Positions 16,415 to 26,135 of a stretch of 50,711 nt of DNA are shown here, piece by piece (the stretch's first letter is position 1; every line of letters begins with the position of its first letter). The DNA is from Clostridiales bacterium (GTDB taxonomy: Bacteria > Bacillota > Clostridia > Oscillospirales > Oscillospiraceae). Where the stretch lies: assembly GCA_022775085.1 (NCBI GenBank), contig JALFJQ010000003.1, positions 1 to 50,711 on the forward strand. The letters run 5' to 3'. Below the pieces are notes generated by a model. It was not told where the DNA came from, made no database searches, and was given only the letters and a program-made list of their open reading frames with translations. Made by a program: the position numbers and the translations under genes.

Positions 16415-18067
16415 TCAAATCGGGAAGGAAACAGTGATGGTGGTTCCCTTTCCGGGAGCGCTCTTCAGGCGAATGTCCGCGTTGTGACACTGCGCCGCGT
16501 GCTTGACGATGGACAGGCCCAGTCCCGTGCCGCCGGAAGCTCTGGAATGGCTCTTGTCCACCCGGTAAAAACGCTCGAACACCCGGCTCTGGTGCTCCGG
16601 AGGGATGCCGATGCCGGTATCCGCCACGGTCAGTTCCACGTGTCCGGCCTTTTTCGCCACCGCCACGTCCACTCTGCCGCCTTCCACATTGTACTTGACG
16701 GCATTGCTGCACAGGTTCTGCACGATCTCGAACACCAGACCCCGGACACCGGAAATGGTGCAGTGTTCACCGGACAACCCAATGGTGACGTTCTTTTCCT
16801 TCGCCGCCAGTGCCAGAGAATCGGCGATCTCCTCGGCAATATCCAGGATGTCTACATCTTCCCTGGGCATCTCCACACCCTCGTCCAGATGACTCAGACG
16901 GATCACATCTTCAATGAGCAGCACCAGCCGGGAGGCCTCCCGGTGGATATTGCCGATGAAGCGGGGCACATCCTCCGGTTTGACCAGTCCGTTTTCCAGC
17001 AGCTCCGCGCTGCCAATAATGGACTGCAGGGGTGTTTTCAGCTCGTGGGACACGTTGGCGGTAAACTCCCGGCGGTTTTGCTCCGCGTTCTGTACAGCGG
17101 TAATATCCATCGCCAGGATCATCAGGCCGATCACCTCGCTGCCGGAGGAAATCCGGCTCAGCAGGAACTGATAGGTCCTGCCCTTCCGCTGGGCCTTCAG
17201 CTCACTGTGGCCCTGCCGGAGGGCTTCCTCCACCGCGCTGGTCATTTCCGGCTTCCGGTCCACCGCGCAGAAGGGTTTTCCGACGCAGCCGTCGTCCGCG
17301 CCGAAGAGCTTCTCCGCCGCCGGGTTCAGGCTCAGCACCGCGCTGCTGCCGTCCAGGAGCACCAGACCCTCGTGCATATTCGCGGTGATCTGGTTGAATT
17401 CATCCGTCTTTCGCTGCAACGTCTGCAATTGGTTCTCGATCCGTTTGCGCTGCTGCTGGATCCGAACCAACAGGGGCGACAGTTCCTCATAGGTGTTGTT
17501 TTCCAGCGGATGCTCCAAATCGAGCTGGTTCAGCGGCTCCACGATCTTGCAGGATACCCGGTGTGCCAGGATCGCTGACAGAATGATGGCCAGCGCAGCT
17601 ACCACGCAGACCGGGTGAAGCATACCCGACAGCAGAACGATCATTGTTTTCTGGCTGGCCGAGATGCGAAGCACGCTTCCGTCGGAAAGCCGCACCGCCT
17701 CATACATCCGCTTTTCCAGCAGGGTATCCGAGTGGCGCACGGCGCTGCCGCTGCCGTATCCCAGCGCCTGCTGGATCTCTTGCCGCTGCAGGTGGTTCTC
17801 CATCTTTTCAGAATCGGCGTGGGTGTCAAAGATCACCGTGCCGTCAGGCTGAATCCAGGTCAGCCGGAGGTGTTTGTTCTCAAGGCGTTCCAGAAAGTCC
17901 AGCCCGGACTGTTCGGTCCCGGCGGCGGCCAGACTCAGTTCATCTTTCAGCTGCGCGGCCTGCAGATCATTGGCGTAGCCATAGAGCACGCCCATGATAA
18001 TGACCAGAGAGCAGCACAGGATCACCGCCGCCACGGTGACAATGGATCGAAAAATCCTACCGGTCAT
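16415..18067 (-). CDS. phoR: PhoR-type sensor histidine kinase
   Basis: A 550-residue membrane sensor kinase for PhoB. Two transmembrane segments (about 9-29 and 142-168) flank an extracytoplasmic domain. Then come a HAMP-like stretch, a PAS domain (about 222-325), the phospho-acceptor H341 in NVSHELKTPL, and an ATPase domain with NLCSNAVKYN, DTGIGIPPE and GGTGLGLSI. It would autophosphorylate under low phosphate, controlled by the Pst transporter and PhoU. The ATG at 18067 has GGAGGG upstream and overlaps the phoB stop by 11 bases. A longer frame extends to 18121 inside phoB and is unlikely. Confidence 0.9.
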   Translation of the reverse strand: MTGRIFRSIVTVAAVILCCSLVIIMGVLYGYANDLQAAQLKDELSLAAAGTEQSGLDFLERLENKHLRLTWIQPDGTVIFDTHADSEKMENHLQRQEIQQALGYGSGSAVRHSDTLLEKRMYEAVRLSDGSVLRISASQKTMIVLLSGMLHPVCVVAALAIILSAILAHRVSCKIVEPLNQLDLEHPLENNTYEELSPLLVRIQQQRKRIENQLQTLQRKTDEFNQITANMHEGLVLLDGSSAVLSLNPAAEKLFGADDGCVGKPFCAVDRKPEMTSAVEEALRQGHSELKAQRKGRTYQFLLSRISSGSEVIGLMILAMDITAVQNAEQNRREFTANVSHELKTPLQSIIGSAELLENGLVKPEDVPRFIGNIHREASRLVLLIEDVIRLSHLDEGVEMPREDVDILDIAEEIADSLALAAKEKNVTIGLSGEHCTISGVRGLVFEIVQNLCSNAVKYNVEGGRVDVAVAKKAGHVELTVADTGIGIPPEHQSRVFERFYRVDKSHSRASGGTGLGLSIVKHAAQCHNADIRLKSAPGKGTTITVSFPI

Positions 18068-18737
18068 GCTTGCCCTCCAGGCGGTAGCCCACGCCCCGTA
18101 TGGTTTCGATATAACGTCCATACTCCCCCAGCTTCTGGCGCAGGGTGCGGATGTGCATATCCACCGTGCGTGTCTCTACCGCGTAATCCGTATTCCAAAC
18201 CGTTTGCAGCAACTGTTCCCGGCTGAATGCCATACCGGGATGGGACAGGAACAGCCGCAAAAGCTCATATTCCTTGTAGGTCAGCACCACACGCTGACCA
18301 TCTATAGTGACAGTATGCTGGCTTTCATCCAGTGTCAGGCCATCCATCTTCAAAAGAGACGCCGTCTGCTTCGGCTGACTGCGGCGAAGCACGGCCTTGA
18401 CCCGGGACACCATCTCCATCATGCCGAAGGGCTTGGTGATATAATCATCGGCCCCCAGATCCAGGCTCTGCACCTTGTCAAACTCCGTGCTCTTGGCAGT
18501 AGCCATAATCACGGGAATATCCCGCAAGCGCTCGTCCTCCTTCAGCCGTTTCAGAATCGCCACGCCGTCCTCGCCGGGGAGCATCACATCCAAAACCACC
18601 AGCTCCGGCGTGTCCTTCTGCAGGGCTTCCCAGAGTTCTGCCCCGTCAGCAAATCCCCGGGCCTCCAGGCCCGTAGAATTCAAGGCGTACACTTCAATTT
18701 CCCGAATGCTCGGATCGTCCTCTACACACCAGATCAT
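18057..18737 (-). CDS. phoB: PhoB-type response regulator
   Basis: A 226-residue OmpR/PhoB-family regulator. The receiver domain has the acidic pocket E6/D7/D8, phospho-acceptor D50 in VVLDVMLPGEDG, T80 and K102 (TKPF). The C-terminal winged helix includes LTYKEYELLRLFL and VDMHIRTLRQKLG. I chose the ATG at 18737 because GGGAGGT precedes it, although the frame is open to 18920 through a repeat-like intergenic sequence. Phosphorylated PhoB probably activates pstS and pstC through the TGTAAAAT repeats described at those genes. PhoU lies upstream, phoR overlaps downstream. Confidence 0.92.
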   Translation of the reverse strand: MIWCVEDDPSIREIEVYALNSTGLEARGFADGAELWEALQKDTPELVVLDVMLPGEDGVAILKRLKEDERLRDIPVIMATAKSTEFDKVQSLDLGADDYITKPFGMMEMVSRVKAVLRRSQPKQTASLLKMDGLTLDESQHTVTIDGQRVVLTYKEYELLRLFLSHPGMAFSREQLLQTVWNTDYAVETRTVDMHIRTLRQKLGEYGRYIETIRGVGYRLEGKHDR

Positions 18738-18769
18738 TGTGCTACCTCCCGTCTGAAAATGCCGAATGA

Positions 18770-18832
18770 TGAATGCAGAATGCAAAATAAATGCCATCGT
18801 CGGAAAGCGCAACATTTCGCATTCTGCATTAT
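18770..18832. repeat. Imperfect inverted repeat between phoU and phoB
   Basis: AATGCAGAATGC and GCATTCTGCATT face each other across about 38 bases in the 137-base gap upstream of phoB. It resembles the small inverted repeats found in several gaps of this window. No PHO box was seen here, so phoB-phoR may rely on read-through from upstream. Confidence 0.5.
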
Positions 18833-18874
18833 AATTATATATACTAAACCCAGCCGCGCAAAAAAGCAAGTACC

Positions 18875-19522
18875 TTACTGGCACTCCTCCCGGATGCCTG
18901 TCATGGAGAACTCCACCCACTCCGCAATGTTGGTGCAGTGGTCGCCGATGCGCTCAAAATACTTGGCAATCATCAGCAGATCAAGGGCGTATTCCCCGTC
19001 GCCGGTGTTGTCTGCAATCATGGTGATAATGCCAGACTTGATCTGATTGAAATAGTTGTCCACAATGTCGTCGTCGCCCATGACCTTTTTCGCCAGACTT
19101 AAGTCCTGCTTGACATAGGCGTCCACCGCTTCGGTGACCATGGTCTGGGCGGCCTTGGCCATTTCCTGAAGCAATGCGCCGTTCTCTTCGGCTTTTTTGG
19201 ACATTTTGGGGATCAGATCCACAATATCCTCCGCCTGGTCACCAATCCGCTCCATGTCCGTGATCATTTTCATGGCGGCGCTGATCTGCCGCAGATCCTT
19301 GGCCACGGGTTGCTGCCGCAGCAGCAGCTTCAGGCAGACGTTCTCAATGGTGCGCTCGCTTTCATCGATGACGGCCCCGACCTGAGCGGTTTTTTCTTCC
19401 AGCTGCTCACTGTAGTCGGTCAGGGACTGGGCGGCCAGGTCGATGATCTCCTCGCAGGCCGCGCCCATCTGGATCAGCTCCTGATTCAGATTCCACAGCT
19501 GTTCCTGATATAAGTTTCTCAT
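18875..19522 (-). CDS. phoU: Phosphate-signalling protein PhoU
   Basis: A 215-residue all-helical protein with two PhoU repeats. The family signatures are DMERIGDQAEDI (first repeat) and KYFERIGDHCTNIAEW (second), whose acidic residues bind metal clusters. PhoU links the Pst transporter to PhoR and keeps the regulon off when phosphate is ample. The start at 19522 (MRNLYQEQLWNLNQ) has GGAGGAGA upstream; extra in-frame residues to 19573 come from a repeat sequence. It lies between pstB and phoB on the same strand. Confidence 0.93.
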   Translation of the reverse strand: MRNLYQEQLWNLNQELIQMGAACEEIIDLAAQSLTDYSEQLEEKTAQVGAVIDESERTIENVCLKLLLRQQPVAKDLRQISAAMKMITDMERIGDQAEDIVDLIPKMSKKAEENGALLQEMAKAAQTMVTEAVDAYVKQDLSLAKKVMGDDDIVDNYFNQIKSGIITMIADNTGDGEYALDLLMIAKYFERIGDHCTNIAEWVEFSMTGIREECQ

Positions 19523-19559
19523 AACATGTCTCCTCCTCGATGCAACCCCCAAAGCCGAA

Positions 19560-19601
19560 GGGGATTGCCGCACCAGCGTACACGCTGGTTTGCAATGACA
19601 T
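19560..19601. repeat. Short palindromic intergenic repeat (CCAGYGTACACRCTGG family)
   Basis: ACCAGCGT and ACGCTGGT flank AC, framed by GATTGCC and TTGCAATGACA. Same family as 3007-3036 and related to 27077-27258. It sits in the pstB-phoU gap. Confidence 0.6.
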
Positions 19602-19608
19602 AATTTAA

Positions 19609-20361
<753 letters not shown>

Positions 20362-20403
20362 AGGATAGCTCCTTATTATGTGAATTGACAATTGTCAATT
20401 CGT

Positions 20404-21246
20404 CTATATTTCATTCTTCTTCTGATAGTATTTCGTAACCGCGCCTGCCGCCAGATTGATGCCGAAGGACAGCACCAGCAGGATCGCCGCGATGCCGAAG
20501 GCCACGCCGAATTCGCCCTGCTCCTTTGCGTAGACGTAGAGGGCCACCGTCAGTGTGGCGCCGGCGCTTCCCAGCCCCTCAACGAAACCGTTCAGTGCGT
20601 GGGCAAAGCCTGCGGTGAAGAGCAATGCGGCGGATTCTCCTAAAATTCTGCCCACGGACAGGATGCAGCCGGTGATGACGCCGTCTACGCAGCCAGGCAG
20701 CACCACCGTGCGCACCACCCGCCATTTGCCCGCGCCCAGACCGAATGCACCCTCCCGGTAGGACTGGGGCACGGTTTTCAGACTCTCCTGGGTATTACGC
20801 AGGATGGTAGGCAGGTTCATGATGACCAGCGTCAGGGCGCCCGCCATCAGGCTGGTGCCGAAGGTATTGGAGAACATGAGCATTCCCACAAGACCGTAGA
20901 TGATGGAAGGAATGCCGCTGAGGGCCTCGGCCGCGTACTCGATGACGCCCACCAATTTCTTGTTGGAAGCGTACTCCGTCAGGTACACCGCCGCGCCCAC
21001 GCCCAGAGGGATGACAATAACCAAGGTTGCGATGACGATGTACACCGTGTTCAGAATGTCCGGCAGGATGCCGATGTTACCGCTTAAGTAGCTGGGCTTG
21101 GTGCTGAGGAACTCCCAACTCAGGTTGGGGATGCCCTTAAACAGGACGTACACCACGATGTACAGGGTCAGCAGCGCCGTCAGCGCTGTGGCTAGGTGCA
21201 TTCCCAGCCGCATAAGCCGGATATACCATTTTCTTCTTTCACTCAT
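20404..21246 (-). CDS. pstA: Phosphate ABC transporter permease PstA
   Basis: A 280-residue permease with about six membrane helices. The coupling loop contains ESLKTVPQSYREGAFGLGAGKWRVVRTVVLPG, typical of PstA, and SGIPSIIYGLVG lies in the transmembrane core. It forms the channel with PstC and the ATPase PstB. Its start overlaps the pstC stop by four bases (ATGA), indicating coupled translation. Confidence 0.95.
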   Translation of the reverse strand: MSERRKWYIRLMRLGMHLATALTALLTLYIVVYVLFKGIPNLSWEFLSTKPSYLSGNIGILPDILNTVYIVIATLVIVIPLGVGAAVYLTEYASNKKLVGVIEYAAEALSGIPSIIYGLVGMLMFSNTFGTSLMAGALTLVIMNLPTILRNTQESLKTVPQSYREGAFGLGAGKWRVVRTVVLPGCVDGVITGCILSVGRILGESAALLFTAGFAHALNGFVEGLGSAGATLTVALYVYAKEQGEFGVAFGIAAILLVLSFGINLAAGAVTKYYQKKNEI

Positions 21247-22112
21247 GACCGCTTCTCTCCTTTCAGGAAGAAATTCAGGACAGCGTTGATGAGCATGATG
21301 AACAGGAACAGCACCAGCGCAATGGAGAACAGAGCCTGACGCTGTAAGCCGCTGGAATAGGACATTTCGGAAGCAACGGCGGTGGTCAGGAACCGGACAG
21401 ACTGGAACAGAGAGGGCATATTCGCGGCGTTGCCCGCTACCATCATGACCGCCATGGCCTCGCCGATGGCCCGACCCACGCCCAGCACCACGGCTGCCGC
21501 AATGCCGCTTTTCGCAGCGGGAACAGACACTCGGAACCAGGTTTCCTCCGGTGTCGCTCCCAAAGCCAAGGACGCGTCCTCATACTCTTTGGGCACCGCT
21601 TCCAGGGCGGTGACGGACATCTTGATGATGGACGGCAAAATCATGATTGCCAGCACGATGATGGCCGCCAGCAGGCTCGCTCCGTCAGGCACATGGAACA
21701 GCTTCCGAATCCCAGGCACCAGTACCATCATGCCCACCAGGCCGTAGACCACGGAGGGGATTCCGGCCAGCATGGACACTGCCTGCCCCACAATCTCCTT
21801 GACGGACTTGGGGGCCATTTTTGCCAGATACACCGCGGTGAAAAAGCCCACCGGCACGCCCAGCACAATTGCCCCGGCAGTGCCGTAGACGCTGGTCAGG
21901 ATAAAAGGCAGGATACCGTATTTCGGTTCCGCCGCTGTAGAGGCCCACTCGGCTCCAAAGAGGAATTTGACAATTCCAATTTCCCGGATGGCGGGGATAC
22001 CGGAGATCACAAGGTAGGCCGTGATCAGCAGCACACAGGCCACCGTCACCAGTCCCAGCAGCAGGAAAATGCCGTGCACCACCGTTTCCAGATAGTTTTG
22101 TCTCGTTTTCAT
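21243..22112 (-). CDS. pstC: Phosphate ABC transporter permease PstC
   Basis: A 289-residue permease with about six hydrophobic segments. Family marks: LAGIPSVVYGLVGMMVLVP and the loop TALEAVPKEYEDASLALGATPEETWFRVSVPAA. It begins 189 bases after pstS, with its own PHO-box-like repeats and -10 in between, so it can be transcribed separately from the highly expressed pstS, which ends at a strong terminator. AAAGGCTGAC precedes the ATG. Confidence 0.95.
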   Translation of the reverse strand: MKTRQNYLETVVHGIFLLLGLVTVACVLLITAYLVISGIPAIREIGIVKFLFGAEWASTAAEPKYGILPFILTSVYGTAGAIVLGVPVGFFTAVYLAKMAPKSVKEIVGQAVSMLAGIPSVVYGLVGMMVLVPGIRKLFHVPDGASLLAAIIVLAIMILPSIIKMSVTALEAVPKEYEDASLALGATPEETWFRVSVPAAKSGIAAAVVLGVGRAIGEAMAVMMVAGNAANMPSLFQSVRFLTTAVASEMSYSSGLQRQALFSIALVLFLFIMLINAVLNFFLKGEKRS

Positions 22113-22143
22113 AATGTCAGCCTTTCATAAGGTGTTGCCATTA

Positions 22144-22203
22144 TCTTACCGCCGGAATGTAAAATGGGAAACCGACGGATTGTAAAATCCGGGTAAAATC
22201 GGT
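22144..22203 (-). promoter_or_regulatory. PHO-box-like repeats and -10 upstream of pstC
   Basis: Three copies of a TGTAAAAT-like unit (plus strand: TGTAAAATGGG at 22159, TTGTAAAATCC at 22181, GGTAAAATCGG at 22193) lie about 11 or 22 bases apart. They are followed leftward by the -10 candidate TAAGAT (22149-22144). The geometry matches that upstream of pstS. Confidence 0.65.
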
Positions 22204-22264
22204 TCCCTGTAGGGAGCGGATCAGCGTTCCTGCCTTGCAGCGGCGCAGAAATAGGCGAATAACG

Positions 22265-22296
22265 AAGAAGGGCGGGTCATTTGACCCGCCCTTCTT
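22265..22296 (-). terminator. Terminator after pstS
   Basis: AAGAAGGGCGGGTCA pairs perfectly with TGACCCGCCCTTCTT around TT, 6 bases past the pstS stop. It separates pstS from pstC. Confidence 0.9.
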
Positions 22297-22301
22297 GGGA
22301 T

Positions 22302-23195
22302 TTAGTTGTTGGGGACAACACCGGCGGCGGTGATGACATCGTTGGCCTCGGGAGAGGTAACGTAGTCGAAGAAGGCCTGAGCCGCATCGTTCAGCTTGGC
22401 ACCATCCTTGGTGGCCAGCACGAAGGGACGCTGGATGGCATAGGTGCCATCCTTAACGGTGGCTTCGCTGGGAGTCACGCCCTCAACCTGCAGAGCCTTC
22501 ACGGTATCCTTGACGGAGGCCAGAGAGGCGTAGCCGATGGCGCCGGGGTTCTGAGCAACGGTGGTGATGACGTCACCGGTGGAGCTCAGCTCCTGACGGT
22601 ACTGGCAGGCATCCTTAACCTCGACGATTTCCTCGAAGCCGCTGCGGGTGCCGGAACCAGCCTCGCGGCCGATGAGGACGATCTCGGCATCGTCGCCGCC
22701 AACCTCGGACCAGTTGGTGATCTTGCCGGTGTAGATGTCAGCGATCTGGGCGATGGTCAGGTTCTCCACCTTGTTGGCGGGGTTCACGATCACAGCGATG
22801 CCGTCGTAGCACAGGATGGTCTCGGTCAGGCCGGCAGCCTTCTCCTCATCCTTCAGGGCGCGGGAGGACAGGCCAATGTCGCAGCGGCCCTCCTGAACAG
22901 CCTGAATGCCGGAGCCGGAACCGGTGGGGTTGTAGGTGAAGGTCACGCCGTCATTGGCTTCCATGAAGGCCTCGCCCAGAGCACCGATGACCTTCTCCAT
23001 GGAGGTGGAGCCGTCGGTGGACACGGTGCCGGACAGCTTGGCGGGAGCTTCGGTAGCGGCGGGGGCTTCCGTTGCGGCGGGAGCGGCGGTGGGGGCAGCA
23101 GTCGTTGCGGCGGGAGCAGCGGTCTGGCCGCAGGCCGCCAGGCTCAGTGCCAGCATCAGGCACAGAACAGTTGCAATAACACGTTTCATTTTCAT
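22302..23195 (-). CDS. pstS: Phosphate-binding lipoprotein PstS
   Basis: A 297-residue periplasmic-type phosphate-binding protein anchored as a lipoprotein: signal MKMKRVIATVLCLML, lipobox LAAC with Cys22. A low-complexity Ala/Pro/Thr/Glu linker (about 24-55, built from AAPAATEAP repeats) holds the domain off the membrane. The binding domain shows STSMEKVIGALGEAF, NPTGSGSGIQAVQEG, DIGLSSR and REAGSGTRSGFEE, the phosphate-contact segments of PstS. It is expressed first in the pst block, behind PHO-box-like repeats and before a strong terminator. Confidence 0.96.
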   Translation of the reverse strand: MKMKRVIATVLCLMLALSLAACGQTAAPAATTAAPTAAPAATEAPAATEAPAKLSGTVSTDGSTSMEKVIGALGEAFMEANDGVTFTYNPTGSGSGIQAVQEGRCDIGLSSRALKDEEKAAGLTETILCYDGIAVIVNPANKVENLTIAQIADIYTGKITNWSEVGGDDAEIVLIGREAGSGTRSGFEEIVEVKDACQYRQELSSTGDVITTVAQNPGAIGYASLASVKDTVKALQVEGVTPSEATVKDGTYAIQRPFVLATKDGAKLNDAAQAFFDYVTSPEANDVITAAGVVPNN

Positions 23196-23240
23196 TATCT
23201 CCTTAATATATGTTTGGGACTTACATCCTTTACGCGTCCA

Positions 23241-23288
23241 ATCATACGCCGCCTGTGTAAAATCCGAAAGCCCGGATATGTAAAATCT
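23241..23288 (-). promoter_or_regulatory. PHO-box-like repeats and -10 upstream of pstS
   Basis: Plus-strand units TGTAAAATCCG (23256) and TGTAAAATCTT (23279) are 23 bases apart, with a weaker CCGGAT match between. The -10 candidate TATGAT (23246-23241) follows at the same distance as before pstC, so the box replaces the -35. Confidence 0.7.
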
Positions 23289-23297
23289 TCGTCAAGC

Positions 23298-23330
23298 AAA
23301 AAGGAGACTGCCGTCAGCAGTCTCCTTTTT
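23298..23330. terminator. Bidirectional terminator between livF and pstS promoter
   Basis: AAAAAGGAGACTGC and GCAGTCTCCTTTTT form a stem with T-runs on both strands. It ends the leftward liv operon 3 bases past livF. Nearly the same stem recurs at 32940-32968. Confidence 0.9.
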
Positions 23331-23333
23331 CGA

Positions 23334-24041
23334 TTACGTTCCCAGATAGGCCGCTTTCACAGCCTCATTGCTCAGAAGCTCGGAGCCGGTGCCCGTCAGG
23401 GTGATGCGCCCGGTCTCCATCACATAGCCCAGGTCAGCGGTTTTCAGGGCCATGTTGGCATTCTGCTCAATGAGCAGAACCGTCACGCCCTGCTTATTGA
23501 TCTCCTTGATGATGTCGAAAATGCCCCGGACGATGATGGGGGCGAGACCCAGAGAGGGCTCGTCCATCATGATGACCTTGGGGCGGCTCATCAGCGCCCG
23601 GCCCACCGCCAGCATCTGCTGCTCGCCGCCGGACAGGGTGCCGCCGGCCTGCCAGGAGCGCTCCTTCAGCCGTGGGAACAGGTCAAAGACCCAGTTCAGG
23701 TCGTCGGTCAGATCGTCCTTCCGGAGGTAAGCGCCGATTTTCAGGTTTTCCAGCACCGTCATGTCCGGGAAGATCCGCCGTCCCTCGGGCACCAGCGTAA
23801 TGCCCCGGGAGACAATCAGGTTAGAATCCTTGCCGGTGATGTCCTCCCCCTGAAAGGTGATGGTGCCCGCACTGGGCTTCACCAGTCCGGCGATGGCCCG
23901 GAGGGTGGAGCTTTTGCCCGCGCCGTTGGCGCCAATCAGGGTGACGATTTCTCCCTCGGGTACGTCCAGAGAAATGCCCTTGACCGCTTCAATGCCGCCG
24001 TAGTGTACCTGCAAATCCCGGATTTCCAGAATATTATTCAT
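23334..24041 (-). CDS. livF: Branched-chain amino-acid-type ABC transporter ATPase LivF
   Basis: A 235-residue ABC ATPase with Walker A GANGAGKSS (about 38-46), PEGRRIFPDMTVLENL typical of LivF, signature LSGGEQQMLAVGRAL, and Walker B VIMMDEPSLGLAP. It pairs with LivG. The ATG at 24041 overlaps the livG stop by 8 bases; the frame open further upstream to 24137 lies inside livG. Last gene of the operon. Substrate is probably Leu/Ile/Val, but this family also carries urea, amides and other amino acids. Confidence 0.93.
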   Translation of the reverse strand: MNNILEIRDLQVHYGGIEAVKGISLDVPEGEIVTLIGANGAGKSSTLRAIAGLVKPSAGTITFQGEDITGKDSNLIVSRGITLVPEGRRIFPDMTVLENLKIGAYLRKDDLTDDLNWVFDLFPRLKERSWQAGGTLSGGEQQMLAVGRALMSRPKVIMMDEPSLGLAPIIVRGIFDIIKEINKQGVTVLLIEQNANMALKTADLGYVMETGRITLTGTGSELLSNEAVKAAYLGT

Positions 24042-24885
24042 CCTCTGACACCCCCAAATAGGCCTCGATGACCCGCTTGTTGCTCTGTACCGCCTTGGGC
24101 ACGCCCCGGGCGATCTCGCTGCCGAAATCAATGACATATATGTAGTCGGAAATTTTCATGACCAGATCCATGTGGTGCTCAATGAGGAACACCGTCAGAT
24201 GGTGGGTATCCCGAATTTCCTGAATATACTGGGCCAGCTCCAGGGTCTCCTGGGGGTTCATGCCCGCAGCAGGTTCGTCCAGCAGTAGCAGCTTCGGCTC
24301 CGTAGCCAATGCCCGGGCAATCTCCAACCGGCGCTGAAGGCCGTAGGGCAGGCTGGTGGCAATCTCGTCCTTGTACTGGTCAAGCCCCTGTTCACGGAGC
24401 AGCTCCATGGTCTCCTCCCGCATCCGGGCCTCCTCCTTGGCGTTGGCCCGGAAAATGGCGGAGAATACATTCTGCTTAGCCCGCATATGCTTGGCGACCA
24501 ACACGTTTTCAAACACCGTCATGCTCTTCCACAGCCGGATATTCTGGAAGGTCCGGGCGATGCCCAGCTGTACCACATGGTCGGGAGTAGGGTCTTCGAT
24601 TTTCTGGTTGACATAAGTCCCGGCTTCCTTGCCCAGATAGTTTTTCTTCATCTTGCCTGTGGGATGGCTGCAAATCATGGTCTGCCCCATGAATTCCACA
24701 CGTCCGTTGGTGGGCTGGTACACGCCGGTGATGCAGTTGAAGGCTGTGGTCTTGCCTGCGCCGTTGGGGCCAATCAGAGCCACGATCTTGCCTTCGGGCA
24801 CATCCAGGGACAGGTCGTTGACGGCCACCACGCCGCCGAACTGCATGGTCACGTGCTCCATGCGAAGAACCATTTTTTCATCCAT
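24034..24885 (-). CDS. livG: Branched-chain amino-acid-type ABC transporter ATPase LivG
   Basis: A 283-residue ATPase. Walker A GPNGAGKTT (about 39-47), the LivG-type segment ARTFQNIRLWKSMTVFENVL, the family's atypical signature LPYGLQRRLEIARAL, and Walker B LLLLDEPAAGMNP are present, and it ends IEAYLG as usual. Against many LivG proteins it carries an extra charged stretch (about 70-97, KMKKNYLGKEAG...) between Walker A and the Q-loop. It starts 4 bases after livM and overlaps livF. Confidence 0.94.
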   Translation of the reverse strand: MDEKMVLRMEHVTMQFGGVVAVNDLSLDVPEGKIVALIGPNGAGKTTAFNCITGVYQPTNGRVEFMGQTMICSHPTGKMKKNYLGKEAGTYVNQKIEDPTPDHVVQLGIARTFQNIRLWKSMTVFENVLVAKHMRAKQNVFSAIFRANAKEEARMREETMELLREQGLDQYKDEIATSLPYGLQRRLEIARALATEPKLLLLDEPAAGMNPQETLELAQYIQEIRDTHHLTVFLIEHHMDLVMKISDYIYVIDFGSEIARGVPKAVQSNKRVIEAYLGVSEDE

Positions 24886-24889
24886 GATT

Positions 24890-26131
24890 TTAGCCCTCCT
24901 TTCCGGCGGATGCCGCTTTCTTTTTGGGCTTTAATTTCTTAAGGAAGCCGCCGATGCCGGCCCAGGTAAGCTCCTTCTCACCCATGATGCCCTTGGAGAA
25001 GAACAGCACGATGATCATAATGACCACGGAGAATACCACCATCCGGAAGCCGCTGCGCAGCAGGGGCACCTTGAAGGAGCCGATGTAGGTCTCGGCATCC
25101 AGGAACCGCAGCCACCACTCGGAACAGGCCACATACAGGAAGGTGCCGATGACAGAGCCGGAGATGGAGCCAATGCCGCCGATGACCACGATCAGCAGGA
25201 TCTCATAGGTCATAGTGGAGGTAAAGGCCTTGGCCTGGGCGTTGGAGACATACATGGCGAACAGCGCACCGCCCACGCCGGAGAAGAAGCTGGAAATCAG
25301 GAAGGACAGCATCTTGTGCTTGAACAGGCTGATGCCCATGGCCTCCGCCGCCACTTCATCATCCCGGATGGCTTTGAAGGCCCGGCCGTAGGAGGAATGA
25401 ATCAGCAGTACAATCACTGCAATGCAAAGAATTGAAAGTAGGAAGGGCACGAAGGTGCTTAGGCGGAGCACTACCTGACCGGCGGCATTCTTGATGTTGA
25501 AGTCGGCGAAGGTGGGGAAGCTCTTGAGCATATTGGCGCCGTTGGTGATGGGGCCAAGGGTCTGCCACTGGAAGATAGCCCGGAGGATCTCCGCGAAGCC
25601 AAGGGTGGCGATGGCCAGATAGTCGCTCTTCAGCCGCAGCACGGGAGTGCCGATGAGGGCGGCGAACAGGGCGGCCACCAGACCGGCGCAGACGATTCCC
25701 ACCAGCACGGCGCAGATGAGACTTACCGCCCCGCCGAAGCCGGCAGTGCCGAACAGGCTCTGAAAAGCATCAACTAAGGAGAATTTCACCGCGGAGCCGC
25801 CGTAGAGGTAGTAGACCTGCTCCTTGGCAGCCATGGGGACAGTCAAAATCGCGTAGGTGTAAGCGCCCAGCAGCATGAAGCCCGCCTGGCCCAGAGAGAA
25901 CAGGCCGGTAAAGCCGTTCAGCAGATTCATGGACACGGCCACAAGGGAGTACACCGCGCCCTTTTTCAGCACGGTGAACAACTGGCTGGTGGGTGAGAAA
26001 ATGGCGGGCATTCCGGGGATCCAGGTGCTGATGTTTTCCAGCACGATAACCAGCAGGAGCAGCACCAGAATGGCGAAGATGGCACGAAGGGTGCCGGCAC
26101 GTTTTTCATTTTTTTGCAGCATTTTGTCCAC
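24890..26131 (-). CDS. livM: Branched-chain amino-acid-type ABC transporter permease LivM
   Basis: A 413-residue permease with about ten hydrophobic segments. Family marks: GFTGLFSLGQAGFMLLGAY near 70-90, LRLKSDYLAIATLGFAEI, and the coupling region GRAFKAIRDDEVAAEAMGIS. A basic tail (KKLKPKKKAA) ends the protein. It is somewhat longer than average because of an insertion around residues 105-130. It forms the channel with LivH, 4 bases upstream. Confidence 0.94.
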   Translation of the reverse strand: MDKMLQKNEKRAGTLRAIFAILVLLLLVIVLENISTWIPGMPAIFSPTSQLFTVLKKGAVYSLVAVSMNLLNGFTGLFSLGQAGFMLLGAYTYAILTVPMAAKEQVYYLYGGSAVKFSLVDAFQSLFGTAGFGGAVSLICAVLVGIVCAGLVAALFAALIGTPVLRLKSDYLAIATLGFAEILRAIFQWQTLGPITNGANMLKSFPTFADFNIKNAAGQVVLRLSTFVPFLLSILCIAVIVLLIHSSYGRAFKAIRDDEVAAEAMGISLFKHKMLSFLISSFFSGVGGALFAMYVSNAQAKAFTSTMTYEILLIVVIGGIGSISGSVIGTFLYVACSEWWLRFLDAETYIGSFKVPLLRSGFRMVVFSVVIMIIVLFFSKGIMGEKELTWAGIGGFLKKLKPKKKAASAGKEG

Positions 26132-26135
26132 CTCC

